DNA of 64,000 bases from Bacteroidota bacterium (lineage in GTDB: Bacteria > Bacteroidota > Bacteroidia > AKYH767-A > OLB10): positions 62,001-126,000 of the forward strand of contig JADKIC010000002.1 in the NCBI GenBank assembly GCA_016721435.1, read 5' to 3'. This document shows, piece after piece, positions 46,383 to 55,416 of this stretch. Below the pieces are notes generated by a model, which worked only from the letters and a program-made list of their open reading frames with translations, had not been told where the DNA came from and did no database searches. Position numbers and translations under genes: made by a program. The stretch's first letter is position 1. The number at the start of each line of letters is the position of its first letter.

Positions 46383-47705
46383 ATGACGACGATAACTACA
46401 TCTGCCCCTTCTCCTTCCGCATTCTTGCAGGAAGCAGAGATGTTCGCGGAATTATATGGAAAACAACAACCGGCTTTTTTAAACCTGCGCCGCGAGGCAA
46501 TAGCTGCTTTCACAAAGTTGGGAATTCCTACCGGGAAGCATGAGGAATGGAAATACCTGAACCTATCAGGGATCACAACTGCGGGCTATCGTACCGTTAG
46601 TCCGACAGATACACACGCATTGACCGCTAAAGAAGCAGAACAATACCGGTTGGCAGGAAAGAAGAGTGTGCTGGTTGTTGTGGAGAATGGACGATTAAAT
46701 TCCGCCGCTTCTTCCATGAACGATTTGCCCTCCGGGATTAAAATAGGATCGCTCTCTGATTTTTTAGGACAGGACTCCGTACAATCTCACCTGTTTCAGC
46801 ATGCTGATTTTGTGAACGAAGCATTGGTAGCAATGAATACTATGCTTTGTTACGAACCGGTTATAATTCTTGTAGAGAAGAACGCAAAGATTGAACTTCC
46901 TGTGCAGCTTTCATTTGTTGCAGTGCCCGGAGCAGAATCTTTATCCATTCCCGCGCGTGTACTTGTGGTGATGGGCGATCAGTCGGAATGTACGGTCATT
47001 GAGAGTTACCATACTCACGGTGATGGAGCCCCGACATTTACCAATGCCGTCAGCGAAATAGTGGTAGGAAAAGGAGCACGGTACTTTGGTACTAAGGTCC
47101 AGGCGGAGGCAGATACTTCAAAGAATATAAGTTACCATAAAGTGAATATGGCGCGCGATAGTTATCAGCACCTGACCACAGTCACTTTAGGCGGACTCCT
47201 GGTACGTAATAATCTCCATATTCGCCTGGATGATGTGAATATTAATTCCTATCTCAATGGACTCTATGTTTTAAATGGCGATCAGGTGGTGGATAACCAT
47301 ACACTGGTTGATCATGCAATGCCGAATTGTTACAGCAATGAATTGTATAAGGGTATAATTGATGGTCATGCCACGGGAGTGTTTAATGGTAAGATTTGGG
47401 TACGACAAGATGCGCAGAAAACGAACGCTTATCAGTCCAATAAAAATCTCCTGCTCAGCAATGAGGCTTCCATGAATACGAAGCCGCAGCTTGAAATTTA
47501 TGCGGATGATGTGAAATGCAGTCATGGCGCGACTACCGGACAACTCGACGATGAAGCGCTCTTCTATCTGCGTGCACGCGGCATCGGTGAAGAAACGGCC
47601 CGTGCATTGCTCAACCATGCATTTGCCGCGGATGTCATTGAACAAGTAGAGAATGAAGAACTGCGCGCAAGTCTATTGCAGTTGCTGGAAAAAAAACTAA
47701 AATAA
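46383..47705 (+). CDS. sufD: Fe-S cluster assembly protein SufD
   Basis: 440 residues. The N-terminal region has KHEEWKYLNLSGI, and the beta-helix core includes DHAMPNCYSNELYKGIIDGHATGVFNGKI and KCSHGATTGQLDDEALFYLRARGI with the conserved His. Paralogue of SufB and its scaffold partner. A 77-bp gap carrying ATCCGCG repeat words separates it from sufS. Confidence 0.97.
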   Translation: MTTITTSAPSPSAFLQEAEMFAELYGKQQPAFLNLRREAIAAFTKLGIPTGKHEEWKYLNLSGITTAGYRTVSPTDTHALTAKEAEQYRLAGKKSVLVVVENGRLNSAASSMNDLPSGIKIGSLSDFLGQDSVQSHLFQHADFVNEALVAMNTMLCYEPVIILVEKNAKIELPVQLSFVAVPGAESLSIPARVLVVMGDQSECTVIESYHTHGDGAPTFTNAVSEIVVGKGARYFGTKVQAEADTSKNISYHKVNMARDSYQHLTTVTLGGLLVRNNLHIRLDDVNINSYLNGLYVLNGDQVVDNHTLVDHAMPNCYSNELYKGIIDGHATGVFNGKIWVRQDAQKTNAYQSNKNLLLSNEASMNTKPQLEIYADDVKCSHGATTGQLDDEALFYLRARGIGEETARALLNHAFAADVIEQVENEELRASLLQLLEKKLK

Positions 47706-47782
47706 CAGGTAAGGAATTAATCCGCGCAAATCAATTTTTCCGCGTAATCCGCGTTCATATTAAAATATAATTGTAGAAAAAA

Positions 47783-49021
47783 ATGGCTACTTTTAATGTT
47801 AACGATATCCGCAACGACTTCCCGATTCTTTCGGAGAAAGCGTATGGAAAGCCATTGGTGTATTTCGACAACGCTGCTACTTCTCAGAAGCCTAAAGTGG
47901 TAATTGATGCTTTGGTGAATTATTACATGCACGATAATGCAAATATTCACCGTGGTGTCCATTTTTTATCTCAAAGAGCATCGGAAGCATTTGATAATGT
48001 CAGGGAGAAAGTAAGAGCATTTATTAACGCATCATCAGAGAAGGAAATCATTTTTGTTAAAGGCACCACAGAGGCCATCAACCTGGTGGCTGCTACTTAT
48101 GGAAGAAAGAATATTGGGAAGGGAGATGAAATTCTAATTTCTGCCATGGAGCATCATAGCAATATTGTGCCCTGGCAACTATTGTGTGAGGAGAAAGGAG
48201 CTGTGTTGAAAGTGATTCCGATGAATGATAAAGGTGAGCTGCTACTGGATAAACTGAATACGCTTCTTACGGAAAGAACGAAATTGGTTTCATTAGTACA
48301 TGTTTCCAATTCGCTGGGTACGATTAATCCGGTGAAACATATTATTTCTTTGGCACATCAAAAAGGTATTCCTGTGTTGATTGATGGAGCACAAAGTACC
48401 GCTCATGCACCTATTGATGTTCAGGATCTCGATGCCGACTTCTTCGCATTCAGCGGACATAAAATTTTGGGTCCTACCGGTGTTGGATGCCTGTATGGTA
48501 AATTGCCGTTGCTGGAGGAGATGCCACCGTATCAGGGTGGAGGAGAGATGATTTCTTCCGTGACTTTTGAGAAGACGACTTACAATGAAGTGCCCTATAA
48601 GTTTGAAGCCGGAACGCCGAATATCGCGGATGTGATTGCGCTCGGGACAGCAATTGATTACTGGAACAATCTCGATCGCCCGGGAGCAGTGGCATGGGAA
48701 GAAGAGTTGCTCGAATATGCTACTTCAAAAATTTCGGCTATACCCGGTGTTAGAATCATTGGAACCGCGGAGAAAAAGGCGGGCGTCTTGTCGTTTGTTA
48801 TCGAGGGAGTAAATGCCATGGATGCCGGAATGTATCTGGATACAAAAGGGGTTGCTGTACGCACGGGGCAGCATTGTACTGAGCCGGTCATGTTGCGGTT
48901 TGGCGTTCCCGGAACCCTCCGTGCTTCCTTTATGTTTTATAATACGAAGGAAGAAATTGATTGTCTGATGGAGAATTTAGGTAAAGCGATTCAATTATTA
49001 CAACCGCAAACGGCACTATGA
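47783..49021 (+). CDS. sufS: Cysteine desulfurase SufS
   Basis: 412 residues, PLP-dependent group II desulfurase. YFDNAATSQKP at the start, EHHSNIVPWQ, the PLP lysine in FAFSGHKILGPTGVG, and the active Cys in RTGQHCTEPVMLRF. Takes sulfur from cysteine, leaving alanine, and hands it to SufE. Its stop overlaps the sufE start (ATGA). Confidence 0.97.
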   Translation: MATFNVNDIRNDFPILSEKAYGKPLVYFDNAATSQKPKVVIDALVNYYMHDNANIHRGVHFLSQRASEAFDNVREKVRAFINASSEKEIIFVKGTTEAINLVAATYGRKNIGKGDEILISAMEHHSNIVPWQLLCEEKGAVLKVIPMNDKGELLLDKLNTLLTERTKLVSLVHVSNSLGTINPVKHIISLAHQKGIPVLIDGAQSTAHAPIDVQDLDADFFAFSGHKILGPTGVGCLYGKLPLLEEMPPYQGGGEMISSVTFEKTTYNEVPYKFEAGTPNIADVIALGTAIDYWNNLDRPGAVAWEEELLEYATSKISAIPGVRIIGTAEKKAGVLSFVIEGVNAMDAGMYLDTKGVAVRTGQHCTEPVMLRFGVPGTLRASFMFYNTKEEIDCLMENLGKAIQLLQPQTAL

Positions 49022-49449
49022 ACACGATGCAGGAAATAGAAGATGAAATCGTGGAGGACTTTAACCTCTTTGATGGCTGGGAAGAAAAATACCAATACAT
49101 CATTGAGCTCGGTCAAAAGCTGCCTGCATTGGATGTAAAATATAAAGTCGACGAGTATAAAATTAAAGGATGTCAGAGTTCTGTCTGGTTGCATGGTGAA
49201 GAACGGGAAGGTAAATTATTTTTTATGGCAGATAGCGATTCCACATTCGTGAAAGGTGAGATTGCATTGTTGATCAATGTCCTTTCAGGTCAGCCGGCGG
49301 ATGAAATTCTGAATGCTAAACTGGAGTTTATTGATAAGATCGGATTGCGTCAACACATTGCCGTTACCAGAGCGAATGGACTCTCCTCCATGATCAAACA
49401 AATGAAAACTTATGCCTTCGCTGCTTCAAACCATTCAAAACAAATTTAA
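49018..49449 (+). CDS. sufE: Sulfur acceptor protein SufE
   Basis: 143 residues. EKYQYIIELGQKLPAL, then the sulfur-accepting Cys in YKIKGCQSSVW, and GLSSMIKQM near the C-terminus. Accepts persulfide from SufS and delivers it to SufB. Coupled to sufS by a 4-bp overlap. Confidence 0.96.
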   Translation: MNTMQEIEDEIVEDFNLFDGWEEKYQYIIELGQKLPALDVKYKVDEYKIKGCQSSVWLHGEEREGKLFFMADSDSTFVKGEIALLINVLSGQPADEILNAKLEFIDKIGLRQHIAVTRANGLSSMIKQMKTYAFAASNHSKQI

Positions 49450-49474
49450 GGCGAATCCGGCTCAGGAACCCACC

Positions 49475-49807
49475 ATGTCAGCAACTGAAAACATACCTGA
49501 AGTAAAGCCCTTGCGCGAACGCGTCATCGATATGATCAAAACCTGTTACGATCCGGAAATTCCGGTGGATATCTGGGAATTGGGTCTTATTTATGAGATC
49601 AATATCAATGAAGGAAATGATGTGCATATCAAAATGACATTGACTTCTCCCGCTTGTCCGGTTGCAGAAACATTACCCCCCGATGTAGAACAGAAAATAA
49701 GAGATATTCCGGATGTGAATTCCGCTAAGGTTGAAATTACATTTGATCCTCCCTGGGAGAAGGATATGATGAGTGAAGAGGCGAGATTGGAACTCGGCAT
49801 GTGGTAA
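49475..49807 (+). CDS. sufT: SufT-like DUF59 (MIP18/PaaD family) Fe-S assembly protein
   Basis: 110 residues from ATG 49475, which has AGGA upstream and gives the usual length; an alternative in-frame ATG at 49412 would overlap sufE by 38 bp. MIKTCYDPEIPVDIWELGLIYEI is the DUF59 signature with the DPEIP motif; LTSPACPVAETLP has the conserved Cys. Helps Fe-S protein maturation, and commonly ends SUF operons in this phylum. Confidence 0.93.
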   Translation: MSATENIPEVKPLRERVIDMIKTCYDPEIPVDIWELGLIYEININEGNDVHIKMTLTSPACPVAETLPPDVEQKIRDIPDVNSAKVEITFDPPWEKDMMSEEARLELGMW

Positions 49808-49980
49808 AGAGCGAAATACGAAAGAATACGGAAGGGCGAAATACGAAAGGACTGAACCTGCCTACCGTCAGGCAGGTACAAAAGGATACGAAAGTTTTTA
49901 AGCTACCGAAATCAAATCAGTGCAAATCCTAAAAAATCAGCGTCATCTGCGCTCCCTAAAAAATATTAATGTATTGATAA
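49808..49980. repeat. Dispersed ~170-bp repeat, copy in the SUF region
   Basis: GCGAAATACGAAAG words, a CCTGCCTACCGTCAGGCAGG hairpin, AAAGGATACGAAA, then AAATCCTAAAAAATCAGCGT...TTAATGTATTGA. The last ~55 bp differ from 2128-2183 by about one base. It separates sufT from the DUF2480 gene. Confidence 0.85.
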
Positions 49981-50046
49981 GTTGTATATGTATAAAAGAT
50001 AATGGGAGATTTCAGTTTGTGATGTTGGATGAATTATTAAAGAAGG

Positions 50047-50556
50047 ATGTCAGAAATAGTAAACAGAGTTGCGCAGAGTGGTATTGTGACCATTGACCTG
50101 GAGGAGTTATTTCCGGCGGGGGAGAGGGTGCTTTTTGATATCAGTACGCAATTGGTGGAGGGATTGCTGTTGAGGGAAAAGGATTTCAGGGATTTTATTG
50201 CGAATCATGCGTGGAAGGAGTATTCCTGTAAACATGTGGCTTTGTTTTGTTCAACAGACGCTATTGTGCCTCGCTGGGCCTGGATGTTATTGTCTTCTGC
50301 TTTACAGCCATTTGCTGCTACTGTTGTTGTCGGTAACGCGGAAACGTTAGAAACGGAGTTGTTCCGTCGCATATTGGATCAGTTAAATCCGGAGGACTAC
50401 CGTGATCAACGCGTAGTGATAAAAGGATGCAGCCATCGTCCGGTTCCCTTGCAGGCTTACGTGGCACTAACAGCAAAATTGCAACCGGTTGTGAAAAGTA
50501 TTTTGTATGGTGAACCTTGTAGTACGGTACCGGTATATAAGAGGGTAAAGTCCTGA
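50047..50556 (+). CDS. DUF2480 family protein
   Basis: 169 residues. SGIVTIDLEELFPAGERVLFDIS, RDFIANHAWKEYSCKHVALFCSTDAIVPRWAWMLLSS and CSHRPVPLQAYVALTAKLQPVVKSILYGEPCSTVPVYKR are recognisable DUF2480 blocks. The family is found in Bacteroidota next to SUF genes and conserves two Cys; a role in Fe-S metabolism is inferred from position only. Confidence 0.88.
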   Translation: MSEIVNRVAQSGIVTIDLEELFPAGERVLFDISTQLVEGLLLREKDFRDFIANHAWKEYSCKHVALFCSTDAIVPRWAWMLLSSALQPFAATVVVGNAETLETELFRRILDQLNPEDYRDQRVVIKGCSHRPVPLQAYVALTAKLQPVVKSILYGEPCSTVPVYKRVKS

Positions 50557-50587
50557 TATTCCGCGTACTTTTTATCAGAGGGAAAAA

Positions 50588-51019
50588 ATGTATCTTCGTA
50601 CTCTAAATTACCTGCTTATGTACCGGTTATGTCTTCTTCTTATCTTGATTCTTCCCTTGCAATCCTTTTCTCAACGATTGCCCGAAAAGGATCCAAAGAA
50701 TGAAAAAGTTTTTATCAGCGTTGAAAAAATGCCGGAGTTCCCCGGAGGGAAGGAAGCCATGAATGATTTTATCGTGAAAGAATTGAACTATCCTGTAGGA
50801 GCCAAGGAAAGTGGTATTGAAGGTAAAGTGTATTTGTCTTTTATTGTGAATTCGAAGGGAAAAGTTGGGGAGGTGGAAGTCCTGCGTGGTGTGCACCCTG
50901 AACTGGATAAGGAGGCGATACGTATTGTGAAAGCTATGCCCGACTGGATGCCCGGTAGCCAGGACGATGTTCCTGTGGATGTGCGTTTGACGCTTCCGTT
51001 TTATTTTAAGTTAAACTAA
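50588..51019 (+). CDS. Small periplasmic TonB C-terminal domain protein
   Basis: 143 residues (or 133 from ATG 50618). A signal peptide (LLLILILPLQSFSQ) is followed by a single TonB C-terminal domain: EFPGGKEAMNDFIVKELNYPVGAKESGIEGKVYLSFIVNSKGKV and ALDKEAIRIVKAMP-like sequence with MPGSQDDVPVDVRLTLPFYF at the end. There is no membrane anchor and no proline-rich linker, so it is probably not an energy transducer but a periplasmic protein using the same fold. Starts 4 bp before the polyprenyl synthetase gene ends its leader. Confidence 0.85.
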   Translation: MYLRTLNYLLMYRLCLLLILILPLQSFSQRLPEKDPKNEKVFISVEKMPEFPGGKEAMNDFIVKELNYPVGAKESGIEGKVYLSFIVNSKGKVGEVEVLRGVHPELDKEAIRIVKAMPDWMPGSQDDVPVDVRLTLPFYFKLN

Positions 51020-51023
51020 ACGG

Positions 51024-52001
51024 ATGTCTTTAAACCTGGATCAAATCAAGCAGCCTATCCGGAAGGAGATGGATGAGTTTGAATTGAAGTTCAGAAAGGC
51101 GATGCAGAGCCATGTACCGCTGCTCGATCGTATCATGCACTATATCGTGAAGCGGAAGGGAAAGCAAATGCGTCCGATGTTTGTTTTTCTGGCTGCAGGA
51201 TCATCCGGAGGAATCACGGAAAGTACCTATCGTGCCGCATCTCTGATTGAACTGCTGCATACCGCCACCCTGGTGCATGATGATGTAGTGGATGACAGTA
51301 ATCTGCGCAGAGGTTTTTTTCGATCAATGCCCTCTGGAAAAATAAAATTGCAGTGCTGGTTGGTGATTATCTTTTATCCCGTGGATTGCTGCTCGCCGTG
51401 GATCATGGAGATTTTGAATTGCTGAAAATCGTTTCGACGGCCGTGCGTAAGATGAGTGAAGGAGAATTATTGCAAATAGAAAAAGCGCGTAAGCTCGATA
51501 TCACGGAGGAAGTTTATTACGAAATCATCACCGTAAAAACCGCTTCCTTGATTGCCTCTTGTTGTGCTACCGGAGCCTCTTCCACCGGAGCAACTGCAGG
51601 AGCAGGTGAAACGCTTTCATGATTTTGGTGAAGCCGTAGGCATCGCCTTTCAAATAAAAGATGATTTGTTCGATTATGAGCAAGCTGAACAAACCGGAAA
51701 ACCCAGAGGGATCGATATCAAGGAGCATAAGATGACCTTGCCGCTGATCTATACCTTGAATCAATCGGGTTCTTCAGATAAAAGATTTATCATCAATACC
51801 GTGAAAAGTTATAGCGATGATAAAAAGCGGGTAGAGCAGGTGATTAAAATGGTGATGGAGGCGGGTGGATTAGTCTATGCCAGAGATAAAATGCAGCACT
51901 TTCAAAATCAGGCTTTTAGTTTGATTGAAGAGTTGAAGGCATCAACGTATAAAACTTCTCTGATTCAACTGGTGCGGTTTACCACAGAGCGGAATCATTA
52001 A
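51024..52001 (+). CDS. ispB: Polyprenyl (octaprenyl-type) diphosphate synthase (two frameshifts)
   Basis: Three open segments (51024-51425, 51353-51622, 51552-52001) make one ~325-residue protein. The first break is a T7 run at 51314-51320 that should be T8 (RRGFFSINALWKNKIAVLVGDYLLS); the second is near 51590. Both Asp-rich motifs are present: HDDVVDDSNLRRG and FQIKDDLFDYEQ, with KGKQMRPMFVFLAAG upstream. Condenses isopentenyl units onto an allylic diphosphate to form the quinone side chain. Chain length cannot be read reliably. Expected to be essential, so the breaks are probably sequence errors. Confidence 0.9.
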
Positions 52002-52051
52002 TCGCGGTTTTATGCGTTGGTTTTTATCCGGTATCGTATCTTTACTTTCTG

Positions 52052-54012
52052 ATGATAAATAATTCTACCAAGGAGTTAATTCTTGAAACAGCCCGGATTG
52101 AAGAGGTGGTGGGTGATTTTGTGGCCTTGAAGAAGCGGGGTGCCAATCTTTTAGGTCTTTGTCCTTTTCACAATGAACGTACTCCTTCTTTCACGGTATC
52201 TCCTTCCAAAGGATTTTTTAAATGCTTCGGATGCGGAAAGGCAGGTGATTCGCTTACGTTTATCATGGAGCACGAGCACCAGACTTTTCCGGAGGCTTTA
52301 CGTTATCTGGCAAAGAAGTACAATATCACCATTGAGGAGGAAGCGCCCACACCCGAATATCTGGAGCAGCAATCGCACCGCGAGAATTTATTTACGGTGA
52401 TTGCTTTCGCACAACAATTTTATCAGGATTATTTATGGAATGCAGAAGAAGGTAAGGCGATTGGTCTCTCCTATTTTCATGAAAGAGGTTTTACGGATGA
52501 TATCATTCGCCGGTTCAATCTGGGATTTTCTCACGATAAATGGGATGGCCTCACAGCAGCAGCTATTCAGGAAGGATATAAAGTGGAGTTTCTGGAGAAA
52601 ACCGGTCTGACGATTCTGAATGAAAATAAGCAATACGATCGTTTCAGAGGACGCGTGATGTTTCCGATTCATAACCTCACGGGACGTGTCATTGCTTTGG
52701 TGCGCGTATTTTAAAGACAGATCCAAAGAGTCCGAAGTATCTCAATTCTCCGGAGACAGAAATCTATTTTAAGAGCAAAAATCTCTATGGCATCTCACAG
52801 GCGCGAAAGGCAATTGTGGCTCAGGATGGCTGCTATTTAGTAGAGGGTTATACGGATGTTATTTCCATGCATCAGGCCGGCATTGAAAATGTGGTAGCCT
52901 CCAGCGGAACTGCACTCACGGTGGAGCAGATACGCTTAATTGATCGTTATACCAGAAATATCACTGTGCTCTATGATGGCGATCCGGCCGGAATAAAAGC
53001 ATCGCTACGCGGTATTGATCTGATCCTCGAAGAAGGTATGAATGTGCGGGTCGTCCTGTTTCCGGATGGGGAAGATCCGGACTCCTACTCATCGAAAGTT
53101 TCAACGGAGGAATTGAAAGTTTTCTTAAAGGAGCAGGCGGTCGATTTTATCACTTTTAAAACAAAATTATTGCTTGCTGATTCAGCCGGAGATCCGATTA
53201 AAAAGGCCGCCTTGATTCGTGATATCGTTGAAACCATCGCGAAAATACCCGATGCGATTACACGTGCTGCTTATCTGAAGCATACTTCGGTGTTGATGGA
53301 GATGGGAGAATCGGTTTTATTGAATGAACTGAATAAGATCCTTCGCAAACAAGTGCGTAAAGCAGGGGAGGAGTCTTTCCAACAGGAGGGTTCCGGTCCA
53401 GTTCAACCCGTACCACAGGATCCATTAACAGCAGCGCTTGCAGACGAACAGGAAGAGGTTTCGGATGAGTTTAATACGTTTACACAGGAGGAAGAAATCA
53501 TCCGGATTATGTTGCTCTATGCCGATCATAATTTCACCATCCCATTTGGAGCGGATCAAACACCTACCCGCGTGAAAGATTTTATCATTTCTCACCTTCG
53601 TGATGACGGTATTCATTTTTCGAATGAAGTCTATGCCGGTATTCTTGCTGAGTTCTCTGTACAGTTGGATGAGGGTTTACCCTATAATGAACAGGATTTT
53701 TTACAACAGTTAGCACCTGAAATCAAAAACACCGCCATCAGTCTGATGACGCCTTCCTATGAATTGGCGAAATGGAGTGAGCATCATATTGAAGTCCGAC
53801 GGGAGTCAGATCAATTGCATAAGACCGTGATTGATCCGGTCATGTACATTAAGAAGAAGCAATTGACTAAAATCAGAGAGGAGCTTCGCGCAGAGCTAAA
53901 AGCCCGTGAAATGGCGCAAATATCAATTGATGATATCATGTTAGAGATAAAAAAAGTAGAAGAACTGCAGGTGTTTTTAAATAGTTTTACCAATACTGTA
54001 ATTCAGAAATAA
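52052..54012 (+). CDS. dnaG: DNA primase (one frameshift)
   Basis: About 653 residues. Zinc-binding CHC2 domain: CPFHNERTPSF and FKCFGCGKAGD. The frame breaks at ATTGCTTTGGTG near 52694; one extra T gives the expected IAFGARILKTDPKSPKYLNSPET. The TOPRIM domain follows: VEGYTDVISMHQAG and VLYDGDPAGIKAS carry the catalytic Glu and Asp residues. The C-terminal helicase-binding domain is long and charged. Makes RNA primers for replication. Being essential, it was almost certainly intact in the living cell. Confidence 0.95.
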
Positions 54013-54091
54013 GTTCAAAGAAACTTGTCCCGGAGATAGTATTTCGATTTACAACTTTTTAAAAAGGATGGAGCAGATAATGTAATTGAAC

Positions 54092-55339
54092 TTATTGCTT
54101 CAGAAACTTCCTTGTGACGCTATTCCCATCTTCATAAATAAATCTGATCTGATAAAGGCCGGTGCTCAGCGCATGCACTTCTATTTGGTTAGAAGTTCCA
54201 CTTTCTGAAAGTAAAAGTCGTCCGCTCAGATCTGTGATTTCACAACTAACAGTTGGGAATGGACTGTTGTAAAAAAGTACTTCATTGGCCGGATTAGGAT
54301 AGACGCTAACGTTAGTGAATGAACCTGTACTGGAAATACCGGTAAGCAGCGAAGGGTCAAGAACAAACAATCCACCGGTTTGCGTTCCGATCCATACTTT
54401 ACCGCTATCGTCAATATTCACACATTGAATTACTACATCTGTTAGAGGGGAATTTGCAGTGTCGTATACAATAAAATTACTTCCGTTTTTGTAGAGAACC
54501 CCTTTGTCAGCAGTGCCAATCCAGGGTTGGTCTATATCGTCAAGTTTCAAGCAGGTGAGACTGGCGGTAGGGATATTAGAGGAGGCGAGGTTATAGGTAA
54601 CCCATCCAAATCCACTCAGTTTAACAAGGAGTCCATTTGCAGGAGAGGCCATAAATACATTTCCGCTTACATCCATATCCAAACCCAGTAAAGTATTATC
54701 TGAAATACCGGAATTGCCGGTGTAAAATTCCGTGAAATTGGTATCCTTATCAATCAGGATTAATCCTCCGTTAACTGTTCCTACCCATTTATTATTGGTC
54801 AGTGGATCAACATACATGGAAGCTATGTTACTGGAGTTCATAATACTGTTGAACTGATCGTAAATGGTAAACGTGACCAATGAATCTATTCTCACCAATC
54901 CTCCGGTTGTACCTACCCAGATAACATTGTTAGTGTCGATGGCAAGACTTCTGATAAAGTCATCCGGCAGTGGAGAGTTAAAGGTATTGATGTTCGTCCA
55001 GACGGTATCATTATAGGAACAAAGTCCATTGGTGAAAGTTCCAATCCATTTCACTCCGAATTTATCTATCGCCATACTACGAATGCTGTTGCTGGCTAAT
55101 CCGGAATTCGATGTGTTGTAGTTGGTCCACTGTCCGTTTACCAGCTTCGCCAAACCAAAGTCCGTCCCGATCCAAACGGTGCTATCATTTTCGTAAGTAA
55201 TGCATCGTATAGAATTATCAGGGAATGACGAATTAATAGTGTTGTATTCTGTCCATGCTATAGATTGCCCTTGGGAAGGATTGGCTAATGAAGTCAGAAT
55301 AATAAAGCAGAGTAATAATTGTATAAACGCGTTTTTCAT
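54092..55339 (-). CDS. Two-component-regulator-type beta-propeller protein with type IX sorting domain
   Basis: 415 residues from ATG 55339 (an upstream in-frame ATG at 55366 falls in the terminator hairpin). Signal peptide LLLCFIILTSLANPSQG. Seven or so ~40-residue repeats with the WIGT motif (VWIGTDFGLAKL, KWIGTFTNGLCS, IWVGTTGGLVRI, WVGTVNGGLILI) build a regulator-propeller, usually the sensor part of hybrid histidine kinases but here free-standing. The last ~85 residues (VSVYPNPANEVLFY...LSTGLYQIRF...KFLKQ) are a Por type A sorting domain. Secreted to the surface. Confidence 0.88.
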   Translation of the reverse strand: MKNAFIQLLLCFIILTSLANPSQGQSIAWTEYNTINSSFPDNSIRCITYENDSTVWIGTDFGLAKLVNGQWTNYNTSNSGLASNSIRSMAIDKFGVKWIGTFTNGLCSYNDTVWTNINTFNSPLPDDFIRSLAIDTNNVIWVGTTGGLVRIDSLVTFTIYDQFNSIMNSSNIASMYVDPLTNNKWVGTVNGGLILIDKDTNFTEFYTGNSGISDNTLLGLDMDVSGNVFMASPANGLLVKLSGFGWVTYNLASSNIPTASLTCLKLDDIDQPWIGTADKGVLYKNGSNFIVYDTANSPLTDVVIQCVNIDDSGKVWIGTQTGGLFVLDPSLLTGISSTGSFTNVSVYPNPANEVLFYNSPFPTVSCEITDLSGRLLLSESGTSNQIEVHALSTGLYQIRFIYEDGNSVTRKFLKQ

Positions 55340-55355
55340 GGATTCAGATTCTTTG

Positions 55356-55363
55356 CAAAAGTA
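55356..55363 (-). promoter_or_regulatory. Candidate -7 element of the propeller gene
   Basis: TACTTTTG on the minus strand, 16 bp before the chosen ATG. The -33 position falls inside the terminator hairpin and has no TTTG. Confidence 0.45.
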
Positions 55364-55395
55364 CAAAGCCGTTCCTTATAAAAAGAACGGCTTTG
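55364..55395 (-). terminator. Terminator hairpin between the lysyl-oxidase-like and propeller genes
   Basis: CAAAGCCGTTC (55364-55374) pairs perfectly with GAACGGCTTTG (55385-55395), 10-nt loop. It lies 22 bp after the stop codon of the upstream minus-strand gene. Confidence 0.75.
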
Positions 55396-55416
55396 ATTGA
55401 GTTTTATCAGTTACTT

